NCBI RefSeq assembly: GCF_024713975.1
Contig: NC_091103.1
Coordinates: forward strand, 8,063,501 to 8,127,500
DNA: 64,000 nucleotides
Source: Paralichthys olivaceus
Lineage: Eukaryota; Chordata; Actinopteri; Pleuronectiformes; Paralichthyidae
Direction: 5' to 3'
The number at the start of each line of letters is the position of its first letter. Position 1 is the first letter of the stretch. The position numbers and the translations under genes were made by a program. Below the pieces are notes generated by a model. The model worked only from the letters and a program-made list of their open reading frames with translations, was not told where the DNA came from and did no database searches. Of this stretch, positions 20,633 to 33,347 are shown one piece after another.

Positions 20633-23600
20633 ATGGCCAGGACCGGCGTCTCCGACCCCAAGCCCCTGCTGGACTTACACAAGAGGGTGAGCCCGAGAAC
20701 TGTGCGCTCCATACATGTGCGTTAACCATGATGTCTGAATCACAGAGCGACGTCGATAATAAAACATTTCCTGGGTAACTTTTAACATCAAGTCGTGTAG
20801 AACTGTGTTTTAATACGTTCTCATGGATTTGAATCCAACATGTGTGTAATTGTATTCAGCTGCCATGACTTGTCGGGGGGGGGGGGTCTCTGATTGGATG
20901 ATCGGTGTTGATGATCACGAGTGAATCACTATTTGTAATTTGTTATTTTCTGTCCATGAAAAAGTTAGACACACTCTGGCTGAACTGCAGCTGCAAGGTA
21001 ATCTGATTTAAAGAGCTAAATAAAAGGGATTAAATACAATAGAATACATGGGAGCGATATTAAAAGAAATACAAAGGATAAACCTGTATAGGGAATTAAG
21101 CTAAAGATGTAAAATAAGAAATACAATTGATGGAACAGTGTGAAGTAAAGGTTGAATAAAATGCAGGTTTGACCTTTTACAATAGTTTGGTTAAAGGTGC
21201 TTGTGAATAAGTTTTATATCTGGTTTTAAAAACTGCAATGGATGGAGCATTCCTAAGATCATCACGCAGTCGGTTCCAGCGCTGTGCTGCAAAATGTCTA
21301 CAAGCTGCTTCTCCATGTTTAGATTTGAGCCTGGGTACCACCAGTAGACCACCAAGCTCCGTTAAGAGATTTAAAAGTAGCAGTAAACCTTTAAACACAA
21401 TCCTGTGGTTTATTCTGGCAGTCAGTGTAGAGATTAAAAATGGGGGTGCTTACATTTTGGGAATCAATTGTGGCCCTAAATATAATTTTTTTAACAGTAA
21501 AAGATCTTGTTGTCCCTCCAGGCGGATGAAAGGCGAGCCCCGTTAAGAGCGTGGGCTAATGCCTGTGGACCAATAGATCGCTGGCAGCCTGTAGAAGTAG
21601 AAGAGTCCAGGAAGGTGCCTGTCAAAGTGGAGCCAGAATGCAGATGGGTATGCAGTCTGTCCTGCTGATCGCCTGAAACATGCATCTTCTCATCTCAGTT
21701 TCCTCAGCACATATATAGTCTTAGGATTTTATATTTTCACTGTCATGCTTCTAACAATTCCACTTGCAGATGTAATTTGCACACGTGTGTAAGATGTTTG
21801 TCTGTTTACAGGAAAGGAGGTTATTAACGCAAACCAGTGAAGGCATCATCATGGGATTCAATGAAGACAGTCAGACGCACTCAGACGGTAGTGGAATGGG
21901 TACCACAATTTCAATATATATCATTAAATTATTAGAATGACAGTTGCTGTTTAACTGTATTATTGTAAAATTAAATGAAAGGCCTAAATGTGTTGCACAA
22001 TTTTGTTTTTCAATGCTTAAAACCAATCTGGTTGCATGTTCTTAAAATATCTTGTTGTCCTCTCCATCTTGTGTAGATGTTGAGGGATGTGTGGAGGAGC
22101 ACATGCTTCTTTACCCTCATGGCCTGCAGAGTCTCCACAGCCTTCAGGCGCTGGTACCCAGCCTGCTGCGCCATGAAGTCGAGACAGCGCTGGAGAAACT
22201 GGGCCTTATACGGGACCGGACATACGCCTGGGAAATGTTCTTGGTCATGATGGTGAGACAACATGAACAGAGGTTGCTAAAGTGCTTCATGTCTGAGTGT
22301 GAAGGACTTATTTTACAAAAGAACACTGAAACACTAAAGATGTCTCAATTCAGCTGCCACATCCTTTAGAGGACACAAACTGTCCATGAAGACGGCCTCC
22401 TTCGCGGGCCGCACAGACCGTGAAGGCTGAACCGAACTAAGACGGTCTGGTCTACAGAGGCTTTTTGTGATTGGCAACACCAGCTCGTCCCGCCCTTATT
22501 GCTGTCACCTAGCAACAGAAATGAAGTTGGACATGACGAGCATGTTTTAATGCCCCTTGTTTTGTTTTTTTGTGTTGGGTTGAGTTGAACCTTGATAGTC
22601 AAGCACTGGACGTCTCATCGCTTGTGTAATGGCTCCTGGGATAGGTTGAACCAGGAAGGATCCACCTGTTGGAGCCTTGATTTCTTGGGGATGTAAGGGC
22701 TTATTTGTTGGTTGTATTTGACGGCACTTTTAAAATGTGACTGTATTGTCGTGCCGTGTGACACAATCTGTCTTCAAATGCAGCCTCTAAAGGATGCAGC
22801 CCCTGAATTGAGGCACAACTCAAGTGTTTATCTTGCGCTTCTTATTTTCCTGTTTTCACCCTACAGAGAACTCAAACACGGAGCTCTTTTCCCAACACTG
22901 ACCTGCCGCGGCATTTCACCGATGCCACTCGAGCTGTGCTGGTAGACTGGCTAGTTCAAGTTCATGTGAGTCTCACTATGGGTTTTTTCATCCTCAAAGC
23001 AAATATTTGTGTAATATTCAGTCATAGATCATATGCTTGTTGTTTGGCTCTGTCGGGACTGTCTATTCGAAATTGTCGTACACTTTGGGAAATTTAAAAA
23101 AACATCAATGTTAAGTTGAGTCAGGTGACATTAAAGGAATAGTTCAAAGTTGAAATGTGCTGTAAGTGGTAACCTCCTCCAAGAGCTTCTGTTGTCATCC
23201 TGTCAATTTGTTCGTAAATAAGAAACACTGATTTGATTTCCATGAAACTTTGTTGAAGGATGTGCTATGGATCAGTGAAGAACCCATGAAGGTTTGCTGC
23301 CCAACAGGGGGCGGATCCAGGAACTGTTGTATCACTTTCTTTAACCTGATGAGGTGTCATTCAACATTTTTACTGATAATCAGGGAGTAATTCATTTATT
23401 TTTGAGAAAAATGTGGAACTGATATGAGTTTGTGCAGCTTGATTGAATTAAAGGAGACTGTTGGGTGAAGGCAAGCACTGTACTTAGTTCCATTCTAGTT
23501 TGTGATGTGCATGACATTAAATCGTTGGAAAAACAGCAAAAAATTACAGCAGCGCTGTTACTGTTACTGACAGTTCGGAGTAAATCAATAACATTTAAAT

Positions 23601-25400
23601 GTGTGTATGTAGCTGTTTCACATAGCTCAACCACAAGAAACCAGGGGAAAAGGCTAGCCTGCCTTTAACCAACGGCAACCGTCAGTGCGCCTAACGTTCA
23701 CTAAATGACACATCTCATTTGTTTAATCTTTACAAGACTGCTGTGTTAACACAGTGACTTCCTAACCCAACCAAAGAATAAAAAAAGCTCTTTAACTGTC
23801 TTTTTTCCCCACCAATGGATTTCAATTTAATCTATTTCCTACCAGGAAATGATGCATTTCCAGGAAGAGACCCTCTATCTGGCCATACACCTCGTCAACT
23901 GCTCTTTGCGTCAGATCAAGGTGACAACAACCAATCTGCAGCTCCTTGGCATGGTCTGCCTCTTCATTGCTGCGAAGAAAGAAGAGTGTCTCCTCCCTGA
24001 GGTACGCTGCCTCACCCAAATGACTTCTTAAAACAAGAGACCGATTTCCCAAAACCAATTTCTTCCCATGTCTGCTCCGTCCTGCAGGTGTCTGGACTCT
24101 GCTACTTAATGGACCACACCTACACAAAGCATCATCTGCTGCGAATGGAGCGTAAAGTCCTCTGTGGGCTCAAGTTTGATTTGTCCTACTGTCCCCCTCT
24201 GCACTTCCTTCTCCTTTTTGCCTCCATCGCTCGCTGCAGTGCAAAGGTAGATCTGAAAAATACGTTCTCAGCTTTATCCTGCGACTCTTGTCTTTCCAAG
24301 TTCAGATCTTCTAACACCTATTTTACTTCTGAGATATTTGTATAACACACCCATTTGGTCGTATATTTGCTGGGAATTTTCTCACTATGTTCTCACATGG
24401 CCTTACTCTGACCCTTTACCAGGGGGCTGGTTGGAAAAGTTCCAGAAAATGCTTGGCAACAACTGACTCGGGACATTTGCTTTTCCACAAACAGCCCCTC
24501 TGGAAAATGTCTGGACTCCAGTGCATGTCTAAAAGGACATTTCAATTCCCTCCCTGTGACTATAAATTCTGCCAGTTACTGACGATGCACAAAACCTATG
24601 CTGAAGATCGAAGGGGGTGTCGAGCAGCAGACTGTCATGGCTACCTGTTGAGCTGCTTTTAACTCTGGTGTGGGAGTTGTGATACACATTCAGTGCAATT
24701 AGCTACTGTTAACAACTCTCTCCATAGTGCTTTTATCAGAAATGTGTAAATATCAAGAGTCATGGTGTCTTTTAATAGAAGCATCTTCGGCAAGTGAGGT
24801 CTGATGTTTAATCCCATCCTATCTACTTGCGCCACCAGGTGGTGTGGATGGCTCGGTACCTGCTGGAGCTCTCTCTGCTGGAGGGCCAGTGTGTGGTGTT
24901 CCTCCCTGCACAGCTGGCTGGGGCCTCCCTCTGCTTGTCCCGCCAAGTCCTGCAAGAGCCACCGACACCAGAGGGAGGGGCCGCCTGGTGTCTGGCCTCC
25001 AGTATCCATGTTGGCAGGTGTGCACTCACCTTATCAACTGTCTATTACTTGACACTGAGCAATGATGTTATAACCACAATGCCCTTTTTTTACAAGCCCT
25101 AGTTATGACATTGTTAGCTCTACAGTCATTTAGCTCTGTTTCTACTCCTAACTTTAAAGCTGCAATACTTAAAACTTATTATCCACCATTAATCCTTGCT
25201 GTGAGTTTGACCTGTGTTTTGTGCGTTTCAGTGAAACTGCCCTGCTGGCAATCATGCACATTCTGGCCAACGCTGCAGCCAAGGCCCACACAAGAGAGAC
25301 CTGTGCAACTTTTATTAAATTCTCCTCCCCAGAGACCATGCACGTCAGCAGACACCAGGGTCTGAAGAACGCCTCTGCCCTTCTGGGTGTACGCTCTTGA
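20633..25400 (+). CDS. ccnp: Cyclin P (CNTD2-type cyclin)
   Basis: Exons: 20633-20686, 21522-21647, 21812-21899, 22077-22252, 22867-22965, 23846-24001, 24088-24246, 24839-25017, 25232-25400; 401 aa. The N-terminal 150 residues are unlike other cyclins and rich in charged residues. The cyclin box follows: AVLVDWLVQVHEMMHFQEET, then LQLLGMVCLFIAAKKEE, as in cyclin A/B folds where the MRAIL helix region and the Lys and Glu of the box form the CDK contact. A second, shorter helical domain with ARYLLELSLLEG follows. The assignment to CCNP rests on the cyclin type and on its place directly downstream of akt2, as in human. A CDK partner and role are not settled for this subfamily. The third exon has two possible donors 12 bases apart that keep the frame. 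Confidence 0.88.
20875..20886 (+). repeat. Homopolymer G tract
   Basis: Twelve consecutive G in ccnp intron 1. Confidence 0.85.
20955..21480 (-). mobile_element. 3' end of a LINE (non-LTR retrotransposon) in ccnp intron 1
   Basis: On the minus strand, 21177-21398 encodes a frame with 'LLVVPRLKSKHGEAACRHFA' followed by 'QRWNRLRDDLRNAPSIAVF'. This is the typical C-terminus of fish LINE ORF2 proteins (a VPR...HGEA.F..YAP..WN.LP..LR type ending). Downstream on that strand (20955-21176) is A/T-rich tail sequence. The reverse transcriptase core is absent, so it is a 5'-truncated dead copy. The clade is not determined. Confidence 0.75.
22339..22819. mobile_element. TIR element family A, copy 2 (ccnp intron)
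   Basis: It starts TGTCTCAATTCAGCTGCCAC and ends 'cccctgaattgaggcaca', matching the ends of copy 1. Shared internal phrases include 'gacggtctggtcta' and 'gtcacctagcaacag'. It fills most of ccnp intron 4. No coding frame. Confidence 0.75.
23170..23390 (+). repeat. Interspersed repeat family C, copy in ccnp intron 5
   Basis: It contains 'gatttgatttccatgaaact', 'tcagtgaagaacccatgaag' and 'gggggcggatccagg', in the same order as other family C copies. It is strongly diverged and non-coding. Confidence 0.6.
24385..24545. mobile_element. TIR element family B, degenerate copy (ccnp intron)
   Basis: It ends 'ctggactccagtgcatgtct', close to the right end of the 57630-58100 copy, and has 'cagcccctctggaaaatgtc' in common with the 61740-62110 copy. 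The left end is worn. No coding frame. Confidence 0.5.
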
Positions 25401-25736
25401 CATATCTGACCTACAGGAACTGCACAGAATCCCAGAGCTTCAAGGTAGAGACACTAGACTGCTATAACTTGAGTACTTGACTCCTGTGTGTTCCAAGCCT
25501 CTGGATCCTGAGGAATTACCACGGAAAAGGGTGAGGAAGAAGTTTGAAAGATTTAATGCAAATTGTTTGACAGAGAATTGCATGCACTACGCATACATGT
25601 GGCACACGTGTTTTATGATCTTATCTTGCAGCCGATTTAGAAAATATTTGAATTGTAATGATGTGTCCTTGTCTTTTCATTTGTGGAGAGGATGTGGGCT
25701 GTCTATCATATCTATATTTGAAAGTTTTAATGTAAA

Positions 25737-25742
25737 AATAAA
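25737..25742 (+). terminator. Polyadenylation signal of ccnp
   Basis: AATAAA, 337 bases after the ccnp stop, followed by GTGTCTGCTG, a GU-rich downstream element. Confidence 0.75.
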
Positions 25743-25744
25743 GT

Positions 25745-26280
25745 GTCTGCTGCAAAAGTACCGAACTTGAGGAAGTTATTTTGCTCAAGGGTTGCGAAGT
25801 TTCTGCATTTCTACCAATCCAACAGACTGTGACTGCGGAACCACCACTTGGCCACTCCCAGTCCCTACCCAGTTTAGATGAAATAACGCCCACCACTGCA
25901 TGATGAAAGCCTCGACCTACCAAAGCCTTATTCCTCACACTAACTCATACAGAAGAGGGCATGGCTTCGCCTCAACCAGTTTTGTCCTATTTCTTTAATC
26001 CAGCTTCACAGTCACACGAAGTTAAATAACGTGGAGCAGCTGCAACACACACACACACACACACAAACAGAACTTTGCAGCATGAAAGGAAACAAACACA
26101 CACACACACACTTTAAAACTGTATTTCGAGTATCCACCCTCTCCTACACCTGCTCCATAAATACCAGCTCAGTCACGGCACCAGTTTTTCTGAGCACAGG
26201 CAACAAGAGTGCAGCTGTGGAGCTGGATCCTCACCCACCGCCTGTAGTCTTCATCATGATCTAAACGTGACTCTTCATCA
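25745..26280. other. ccnp-cipc intergenic spacer with CA repeats
   Basis: No gene seen. CA microsatellites lie at 26044-26065 and about 26096-26111. Confidence 0.7.
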
Positions 26281-26698
26281 CTCTGCTGCTGCGCGTTCTC
26301 TTCTTCTTCCTCCTCCACTACAGCTGTGCGCCTGCTACACGTGCGCTGCTCTCTGATTGGCTGTCGCGGCCTCCAATGGGCGCTGAGCTCCCGCGCAGAC
26401 GGCTCTCATTGTGTCTGGTAGGTGGTCCGCGGCCCGGGAGGCGGCCCCGGGTTCAGCCGAGGTAAAGCAGGCAACCGCCGACCGAAGCCTCCGCGTGTGC
26501 TGGTGGAGACACCGAGCCGCCGCTCCTCCACATCCGCTCTAATGAAACAACCTGCCGATACTGCCTTCTTCGCCCCCCCACTCTTGGTTTTCTAAAACCT
26601 CCCGTCACCTTAACTCAGCGGCGTCAAGCTAGCTAGCGTTAGCCGCCGGGATTTCAAAACAAAAGCGTGAGAGTGGCGCCTGTCGGATAAACGCTCTG
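26281..26698 (+). promoter_or_regulatory. cipc: cipc CpG-rich promoter and non-coding exon 1
   Basis: The region turns sharply CG-rich, with blocks such as 'gtccgcggcccgggaggcgg'. A donor, CTCTG|gtaagt, at 26698/26699 ends a non-coding exon. A canonical E-box, CACGTG, is at 26338-26343, upstream of the likely start. CG density falls after about 26700. No TATA box is seen. Confidence 0.65.
26338..26343. promoter_or_regulatory. E-box (CACGTG) upstream of cipc exon 1
   Basis: A palindromic CACGTG, the consensus site of CLOCK-BMAL1 and other bHLH factors. Two more lie in intron 1, at 27165-27170 and 27428-27433. Binding is inferred, not shown. Confidence 0.45.
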
Positions 26699-29375
26699 GT
26701 AAGTTCTGCTCGAAGACTATAAAAACCAAATCAATGGATGGCGCTGGACACTCTCTGAGTAGGTGAACTTGCCTTTAACATCGTCTGATGTTGTTTTAAG
26801 CTGTGCATTTTGTATTGAAACCAACCGGATGTGCTGTCTTGTTATTGTGACTAACTTTGAGCCGCACTGTTTTTCATTCTAGTGTCAAATACAGCTGATT
26901 TGACAAAAGAGGAAAAGTAAAGAACATAGTTGTAGTTCTGTTTGATAACCGCTTCAACATGCTCCTGCTTGCTATATTAGCATTTCTCCACGCCCTCGAC
27001 TTATAAGGAGGAGACTAGTCTTTTAGATTGTGTATATAATTGTCTTTTAAACACTTGGGGGCAGGTTTTGCAAACATGACACATCACATATAACTCGGAC
27101 TGGGATATTGTCAGCTTCTCGAACACTTTCTGTTCCAGCTTCCACTCTGACGTAACTTTCTTTTCACGTGTCCGTCGCGGTGTTCGCGGCTGCAAACGTG
27201 CCCAATGTTTCATGAATCGTCCTCGTCAATGTACGTGTTTACAGGCCGCGTGAGAGACACTGAATATAGGGGACAGAGACAGACAGACAGAGGGCTGGAC
27301 TCAGAAGTGCAGTGTTGCATAACATGTGGGTGGGGGTGGGGGTGGAGAGGGCACCTAAGGACAGGGGCTGCTGCCTTCACGGAAACGTTCACCTCCGGAA
27401 AGCCTCTGCAGCTTGTTTGAAATGCTTCACGTGGAGAGTGTGTCAAGAGGTAGATGTGCTGTTTGTCAAAGGTGGTGGTCGTTTTTGTGACCTAGAATAA
27501 TACTCTCAGGAGCGTGTACCTTCACTGAGGCCCAGCAGACCCATAAAGTTCAATCGAGCTGCATCAAATGTCAGATATCAGGTCTTTACATGAGCCGGAT
27601 TTGTCATCTAGATGCATGAAACACTCGCTGGGAAATGTGCGTCTTGTCATGTTAAAGAAAGTCAAAATCAGATACCCCTACTGCGTTCCTCCACCGAGTT
27701 TTGTGGCAATCTGTCAAGTAGTTTTTGTGTTATGCTTTTAAATATGAGACAAAAAATGTCCTACAGTCCCTTAATGAAACCACACTAAATCTACACTAAG
27801 TTTCCAGTACTGATACATTTCCGTTCCTCAAACACACCAAATTAGTTTTCATCAAGATCAATGTATTTACTAATATGAATCATCACAATGTAATGATCAA
27901 TGGATATACAGCAAAAGTTCAATGCACATCAATACACTGCTTATGCGTTGTATAAAGTGAGGAGGTATAACACTGCTCAATTGATCTACCTCAGATTTGT
28001 AGAATGTTTTACGATCAAGTGTTTATCATTCTCTGCTCTGGGTAGATTACAATGTGGATATCCACGGCACACTGCAATGTTTTTTTCCTCCTCCTAAAAG
28101 CGTCCTCATCTCACCCACATCTCTTTTAGACAAATAACTCAAAGCAGAGCGTGCACTGCAGCGGAGCGTCTGGTGTCATGCGAGGACATCTATAAGAGGG
28201 AGTCTGGCTGTTGATTTCCAAGACTGACTCAGCCAGTAATGGACAGCACAAGAATGCGTATGAAAGGCTGTTCTTATTAACAAAGCTACAATCCCCTGAT
28301 TATTTGACAAGTATCTACACCTGAGGACAGCTTTACCTGAATGCGTCATAGGTAATGACAGTCACTTTCTTGTTTGCATTAAGGCTTTGTGGTTGGATTT
28401 GTAGAACAATAGGATCCTAGGTACTTGAGCAATGTGTGGGCAGATTAGTATGTAATCCAGTTCTATCAGCCTTATAATCTTGTACTAATGTTAATTTCTA
28501 AAAGTTTAACCCTCATATATTTTACTTTATTTTCCATGCCCTATTACTGGAGTTTCTTTCAATTCTAAAGTATTTTTGATAGCTGTCATGCAGGTTTGTG
28601 TGAGAAAGAAAGAAGGAATTAAGTTTCCCCTGCAGCGTTTTTTTGGGCAAGCTCTAGCAATCTTGTAAAAACATGAATTTACTCTCCATTGTGCTCCATT
28701 GTCTTAAGCTGTTAGCTCAAATTTCAGTGTTTTATTTGGTTAAGCCAAGTTTTATGCACCACGCGCCCTCTGTGGTGTTAAGAGATGGTGTGCACAGGCT
28801 GTCATTGTGCATCAATTGCCACTGTTACATCCCCAAAAGGCAGACACACGACCATCAGTATGTGTCAGTGTCGATCTAGTGGAGAAAAAACATCGGAGAT
28901 GCTACTAAATCGTGTAAAGCTGTTGTCCAATAGACTGCACAAACAATTCAAGAAATAATTTAGGCAAATCCTTTATATACGGGCTGTTCAATATCCAGGA
29001 AAAGAGGAGCAGCATAGGTATTTAGTATTAACAGAACTGTTGCCGCTGAACATGGGTGTGGATTTTATTGTCATCTGAGTCATTCCAAATATGCTGCATT
29101 CAAAGTGTGTATTTGATGCTTCAAATGCTGGGAATTCAACTGTAATATAAGTTGTAAATTATTAAAAGCCAGCAGGAATATTAATTTGTAGGTTTTAGTG
29201 TTTTGCATCTTTATTAAAATAAAGTGCTTTCTACCCCAATGGTCATGAGTCTGTCTCAACATGCAGTGGGTGACGGGCACAGGCAGGGTACAGCCTCACA
29301 GGTCTGAAGTTGTGTTTCTATCCTGGCATTTTCCAGCTGTTACCAACAGTCTCATCACATGTTTTTTCTCATAAG
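26699..29375 (+). other. cipc: cipc intron 1
   Basis: A 2.7-kb first intron. It holds two CACGTG hexamers in its first 750 bases. Around 27640-27745 is a weak match to the reverse of repeat family C ('caatctgtcaagtagttttt'). Otherwise it is AT-rich with no recognised gene. Confidence 0.55.
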
Positions 29376-29383
29376 GGTCCAGA

Positions 29384-32300
29384 ATGCCAAAGGAACAGCC
29401 TTGCCTGAGCAAGCACAGCCCCTGTGATACGTCCAGCAAGAATGCTAAAGATGAGCGCAACAGTACGACTCTTCTGGCGATGCATGAAACTAAAGACGCA
29501 GACGACTCTAGTGGAAGGGGCTCCAACTGCAGCTCAGAAAAAGACTCTGGCTACTCTGGTGAGTTTAAGAAAACAAGGCAGAAATATAACTTGAGAATTA
29601 AAGATTTTCCAAGTTTGATTCTCTGTGGGACAAAAAGTGTTGTATATAAAGTGCAGGACATTTAAATGAGAAATAGGGTTGATGTTCTTTTTAAACTGAG
29701 TTCCTCAATCATAGGTGACAGATATAACTTGAAGAAAGTCACAGACACTTAAATGAAGGTTTGTGTCAATTTCTTTTGCTGCCAATGACTGAATGTTTGA
29801 AATCTGTGACCCATAACCAACGACCCATAAAGATGATGCAGACACTGAAACTGAACCTGCCCAGGTCAACTGAGTTGATGACCGACTATCTCACTTCTGG
29901 ATCATAAAATCTCAAGATCATTCTCCTGGTGCATTGTCTTAAACCTCTAAAAACAACTGTACAGTTGTGCAAATAAGACTGAGAGAGGCATTAACTGACT
30001 GAGCTCGACAGCAGTACCAGAATGAAGGTGAGTGCTTAGTTTAGATCTGAACTTACCCAAATGCGTTCTTAGATCCAATCTCTCTGACCACATTGGGAGG
30101 TGGCTTGCGACGCATGTAGCCACATTATTATCACTGTGTGAACACAAATGCATCCTGGACCACATATGTAAGACCGCCTACTCAGCTGTTGCCTCTGACA
30201 TATTTAAACCACACCATTAGTCTTCATGATCAGAAATGACGATCATGACCATTTGCATATAGTGCAGGGAAGTGAGATCTGATAAAAAGTGGTCACAGGA
30301 GACCAGGACGTCAGCGTACAGAACACATTTTAATGGCAGATGTTAACAGACACTGACCACCTGTGATCGGATCTATCAGGATCCAGTCTGAACCGGGCTG
30401 AAGAGTTTTATGGCCGGGAGGGAAATCACTTTTTCAGTCTGTCAGTGGAGCGGGACTGAGACTGAACGCACACCTGACTTGTGAAGGTGCTGTGCAGTGG
30501 GTGCTGGTTTTGTTTATTTTTTTTCGCTCTGCTGCTGTCAGGAGTAAGTCAAGCATCACGCCAACCACAGAGTAGGCTTTCCTCATCAGCATGTGCAGCA
30601 GCATAGCGTCCCTCTGCTACGACTGCCTCCCCTGCTTTCCAATTTAGTAATTCTATGCTACAAGGCTGTGTGCGCACACCCATTTCCACAGGTGTGCTCA
30701 AAAATCTTGAGGAATTTATGACAGCGTGTCACTCTTCTCACCCCTTGGCCAAAATGCGGCAGTATCACTTCCCACTTATGTCACAACAGCTCAACTTTCC
30801 CTTTGTACACAGCTTCTGCATCAGTTAGATTTCCTCATTTCTGTGTTGTCTTCTCGGCAGACGGCTCAGACTGGCAGCAGATGGACGTGGAGGACCAGCA
30901 TAGTGACAAAAGCCAGTCCAGAGGTAGTGAGTGCACAGAAACATCACAGCCTGACCAGATCAAAGAACGTAGGCAAGGAATTCCTGAGAATCCTACCCTG
31001 ATGCTTGCAGGAAGTGAGCTTCCACCCATCTACGTTATCGACAACATGGTGCTGAAGCAGGTAAGGCTGGTGTAGGTAAAGACACTGATGTAGGGAAGAG
31101 ATACACACTCCTCCTATTCTAAAAACGATTCTTCTAAACTTAATGTTTACACTAAGCTATAAGATCGCAGGGCAGTGGACACCTAGAGTCTCTGCACAAC
31201 AAGAGCAGGGTACATAGTGTGATGTGAGTCATTAACGTAAGATGCACCAACATAAGTGTTTCCCCCAGAATTACTTCAATCTATAAGTAAGGATGCACGG
31301 AGGTCACTCTCAACAGACTCTAAATGACCGATCCACAGACTAACATGGGTAAATGTAATTTTTGGGATTTTCTTTGTTTCCTTTTTATACATTTTTGCTG
31401 CCTCCTCCTTTCTTTATGATGTACATTTAGACATACCTTATTAGCCTATTAGCCCACAGACTACAACAAATATTTCACTTTGGGTCCTTGTTTTCTCTGT
31501 GTCTCATACTTGGTTTATTTTTCCTCCCTGTCCCACCAGCCGGACACGATCCAGAAAAAAGGTCAGCTACTCTGGAGAAATAAAAGCCTGGAATCATGTA
31601 GTTCCAGTGTTCCCCATGTGATCATGTTGCCGACCACCCGGCAGCACCACAAACCCTTGTCCCGGAAGCCCAACATCACTGGCAAGAAAAGAAATGGCAC
31701 ATACCTGCCTATTTTTAACTCCTATCCCCGCATTGCACCACACCCCAGCAAGAAGCCCCCAGATAAATCTTCATCAAATGACAAGCCCCAGAATCTAAGC
31801 CAGAGTGTGTGCACAGAACATAAGAGTGACAGCACACCAGGGACCAGGAGTCTGCTAGAGCAGCACCTTAATAAGCAACCCGAATTAGCATTCTCATGCT
31901 CCTCTTCACCAAGAGATACTGTATCCTCCTCCACTTCCGTTATTGCTTCCTCGGGCCAGGGCTCTCCATCTGCATCCACTGTCCGCACCACAGGCTCCTC
32001 CTCCCTCCTTGCATCAAGAGGACTTCCAAGGAATGGCACCACTAATGTTCGCCACTGCCGTTTCCTCAACACATTAGAAATCCTCCGACAATCAGGTTTA
32101 CTAGACATTACACTGCGCACCAAGGAGCTGCTGCGCCAAAGCAACGCTACCGAGCAGGAGATTTCCCAACTGCGCCAGCACACAGAGCTGCTGTGTCAGG
32201 CCGCCAGAAACCCCAGCTGCGGCCCAAGCTCTGTCACGGCCTGGGAACCTCTCCACAGGGCCATGTCCGAGTCCTGCAGGTACCCCAACCTCAAACTCCT

Positions 32301-32538
32301 GCAGAATTTACAAACCCCGCCTCATCCAGATTCCTCTGGTCAACCAGAGAGTATTAACATGGTTGACAGCGGGCAGTCAGCCACTGAGAACTCGGATGTG
32401 TTACCGTCTTATTGTCCCACCGCCTTACTGGATCCAAACCAGAACTGTTCTGTATCACAGTATCAATCGGAACAAAGCAGGGAGCTCACCACCGGTGGGA
32501 AAGTCACCTTTACACCTCCTGACAGTTCTACCGGTTAA
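29384..32538 (+). CDS. cipc: CLOCK-interacting pacemaker protein Cipc
   Basis: Exons: 29384-29558, 30861-31060, 31540-32538; 457 aa (human CIPC about 399). CIPC binds CLOCK and represses CLOCK-BMAL1 transcription as a vertebrate-specific negative regulator. Conserved landmarks appear in order: SSEKDSGYSDGSDWQQM across the first junction (human SDKDSGFSDGSS), NGTYLPIFNSYPRIAPHP in the middle (human YLPILNSYTKIAPHP), and a C-terminal helix, FLNTLEILRQSGLLDITLRT followed by KELLRQSNATEQEISQLRQH (human [20 protein letters not shown]). The stretches between are Ser/Pro-rich and look disordered. The acceptor before the start codon is 8 bases upstream of ATG. Fish may carry two cipc copies; which one this is cannot be told from the window. 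Confidence 0.9.
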
Positions 32539-33038
32539 CACAATCTGCAGTGCCTTGAGGAGGAGATTGTGCCAGTGGAGAACCGGCATTTGTGTTTTGA
32601 AATGATGTGGGTTTTTTATGTTATATCTTTGCTTATTTTAGAATGTACTGTACAAGATGTCATTTTGTTCCCAGTTGATTTATTAATTTCACTGGAGTTA
32701 CGTTTTTTGACATCTGAACTTTGATTTCATAATTAATGTGCTTAAGTGCAATTCATTGCCAAGGCACCATCATCTACCACCACTGCAGACGTTGCAGAAC
32801 CACACGCAGGAGGAGACGCTGTCTGCACGCGAGCCACTTGATGGATTGTGTGAAAATATGTTTCCTTATGAGGAAGAGGACATTTGCTGACCATCAAGGC
32901 GCATTTAATGCAGGTATGACAACTTCCGCATGCACTACCAGGTCAGTTGTTCATTTTGCCTTCACAACAGTTGGACTTTATTCAGGCAAAGTGGGAATAA
33001 ATCCATCTCCTTGTAGATCATGTTTGGATGAAAGTGAG

Positions 33039-33347
33039 TTGTGTCCCAATTCAGAGGCTGCATTCATTTGGTTGAGTTGAAGCATGATACTACAAGTATT
33101 GTACCTGTGGTTTTGCCAGCGCAATTACCTCTTTAAAAAACGGTCATTTAAAGCACAATGACTCCTGGAATAGCTTGGGTCAGAAAGGATCCACCTGCTG
33201 GAGCCCTCGTTTCTCTGGGATGGAAGGATGCATAAGTTGGCCGCATTTGAAGGAACCCTCGATATTGGACAGTCCAGTGGCACCACAGAGATGTGGTGCC
33301 ACTGAAATGCAGACTCTGAAGGCCGCAGCCACTGAATGAGACACAGC
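33039..33347. mobile_element. TIR element family A, copy 3 (cipc 3'UTR)
   Basis: It begins TTGTGTCCCAATTCAGAGGC and ends 'cactgaatgagacacag', the same inverted ends as copies 1 and 2. It also shares 'ggatccacctgctggagccc' with copy 2. About 309 bp and non-coding. Confidence 0.75.

Noticed and set aside
24659-25065. Several overlapping frames on both strands around ccnp exon 8
   Set aside because: All are GC-rich shadows of the coding exon at 24839-25017.
31722-32183. A 153-codon minus-strand frame
   Set aside because: Antisense shadow of the large cipc exon; no family similarity.
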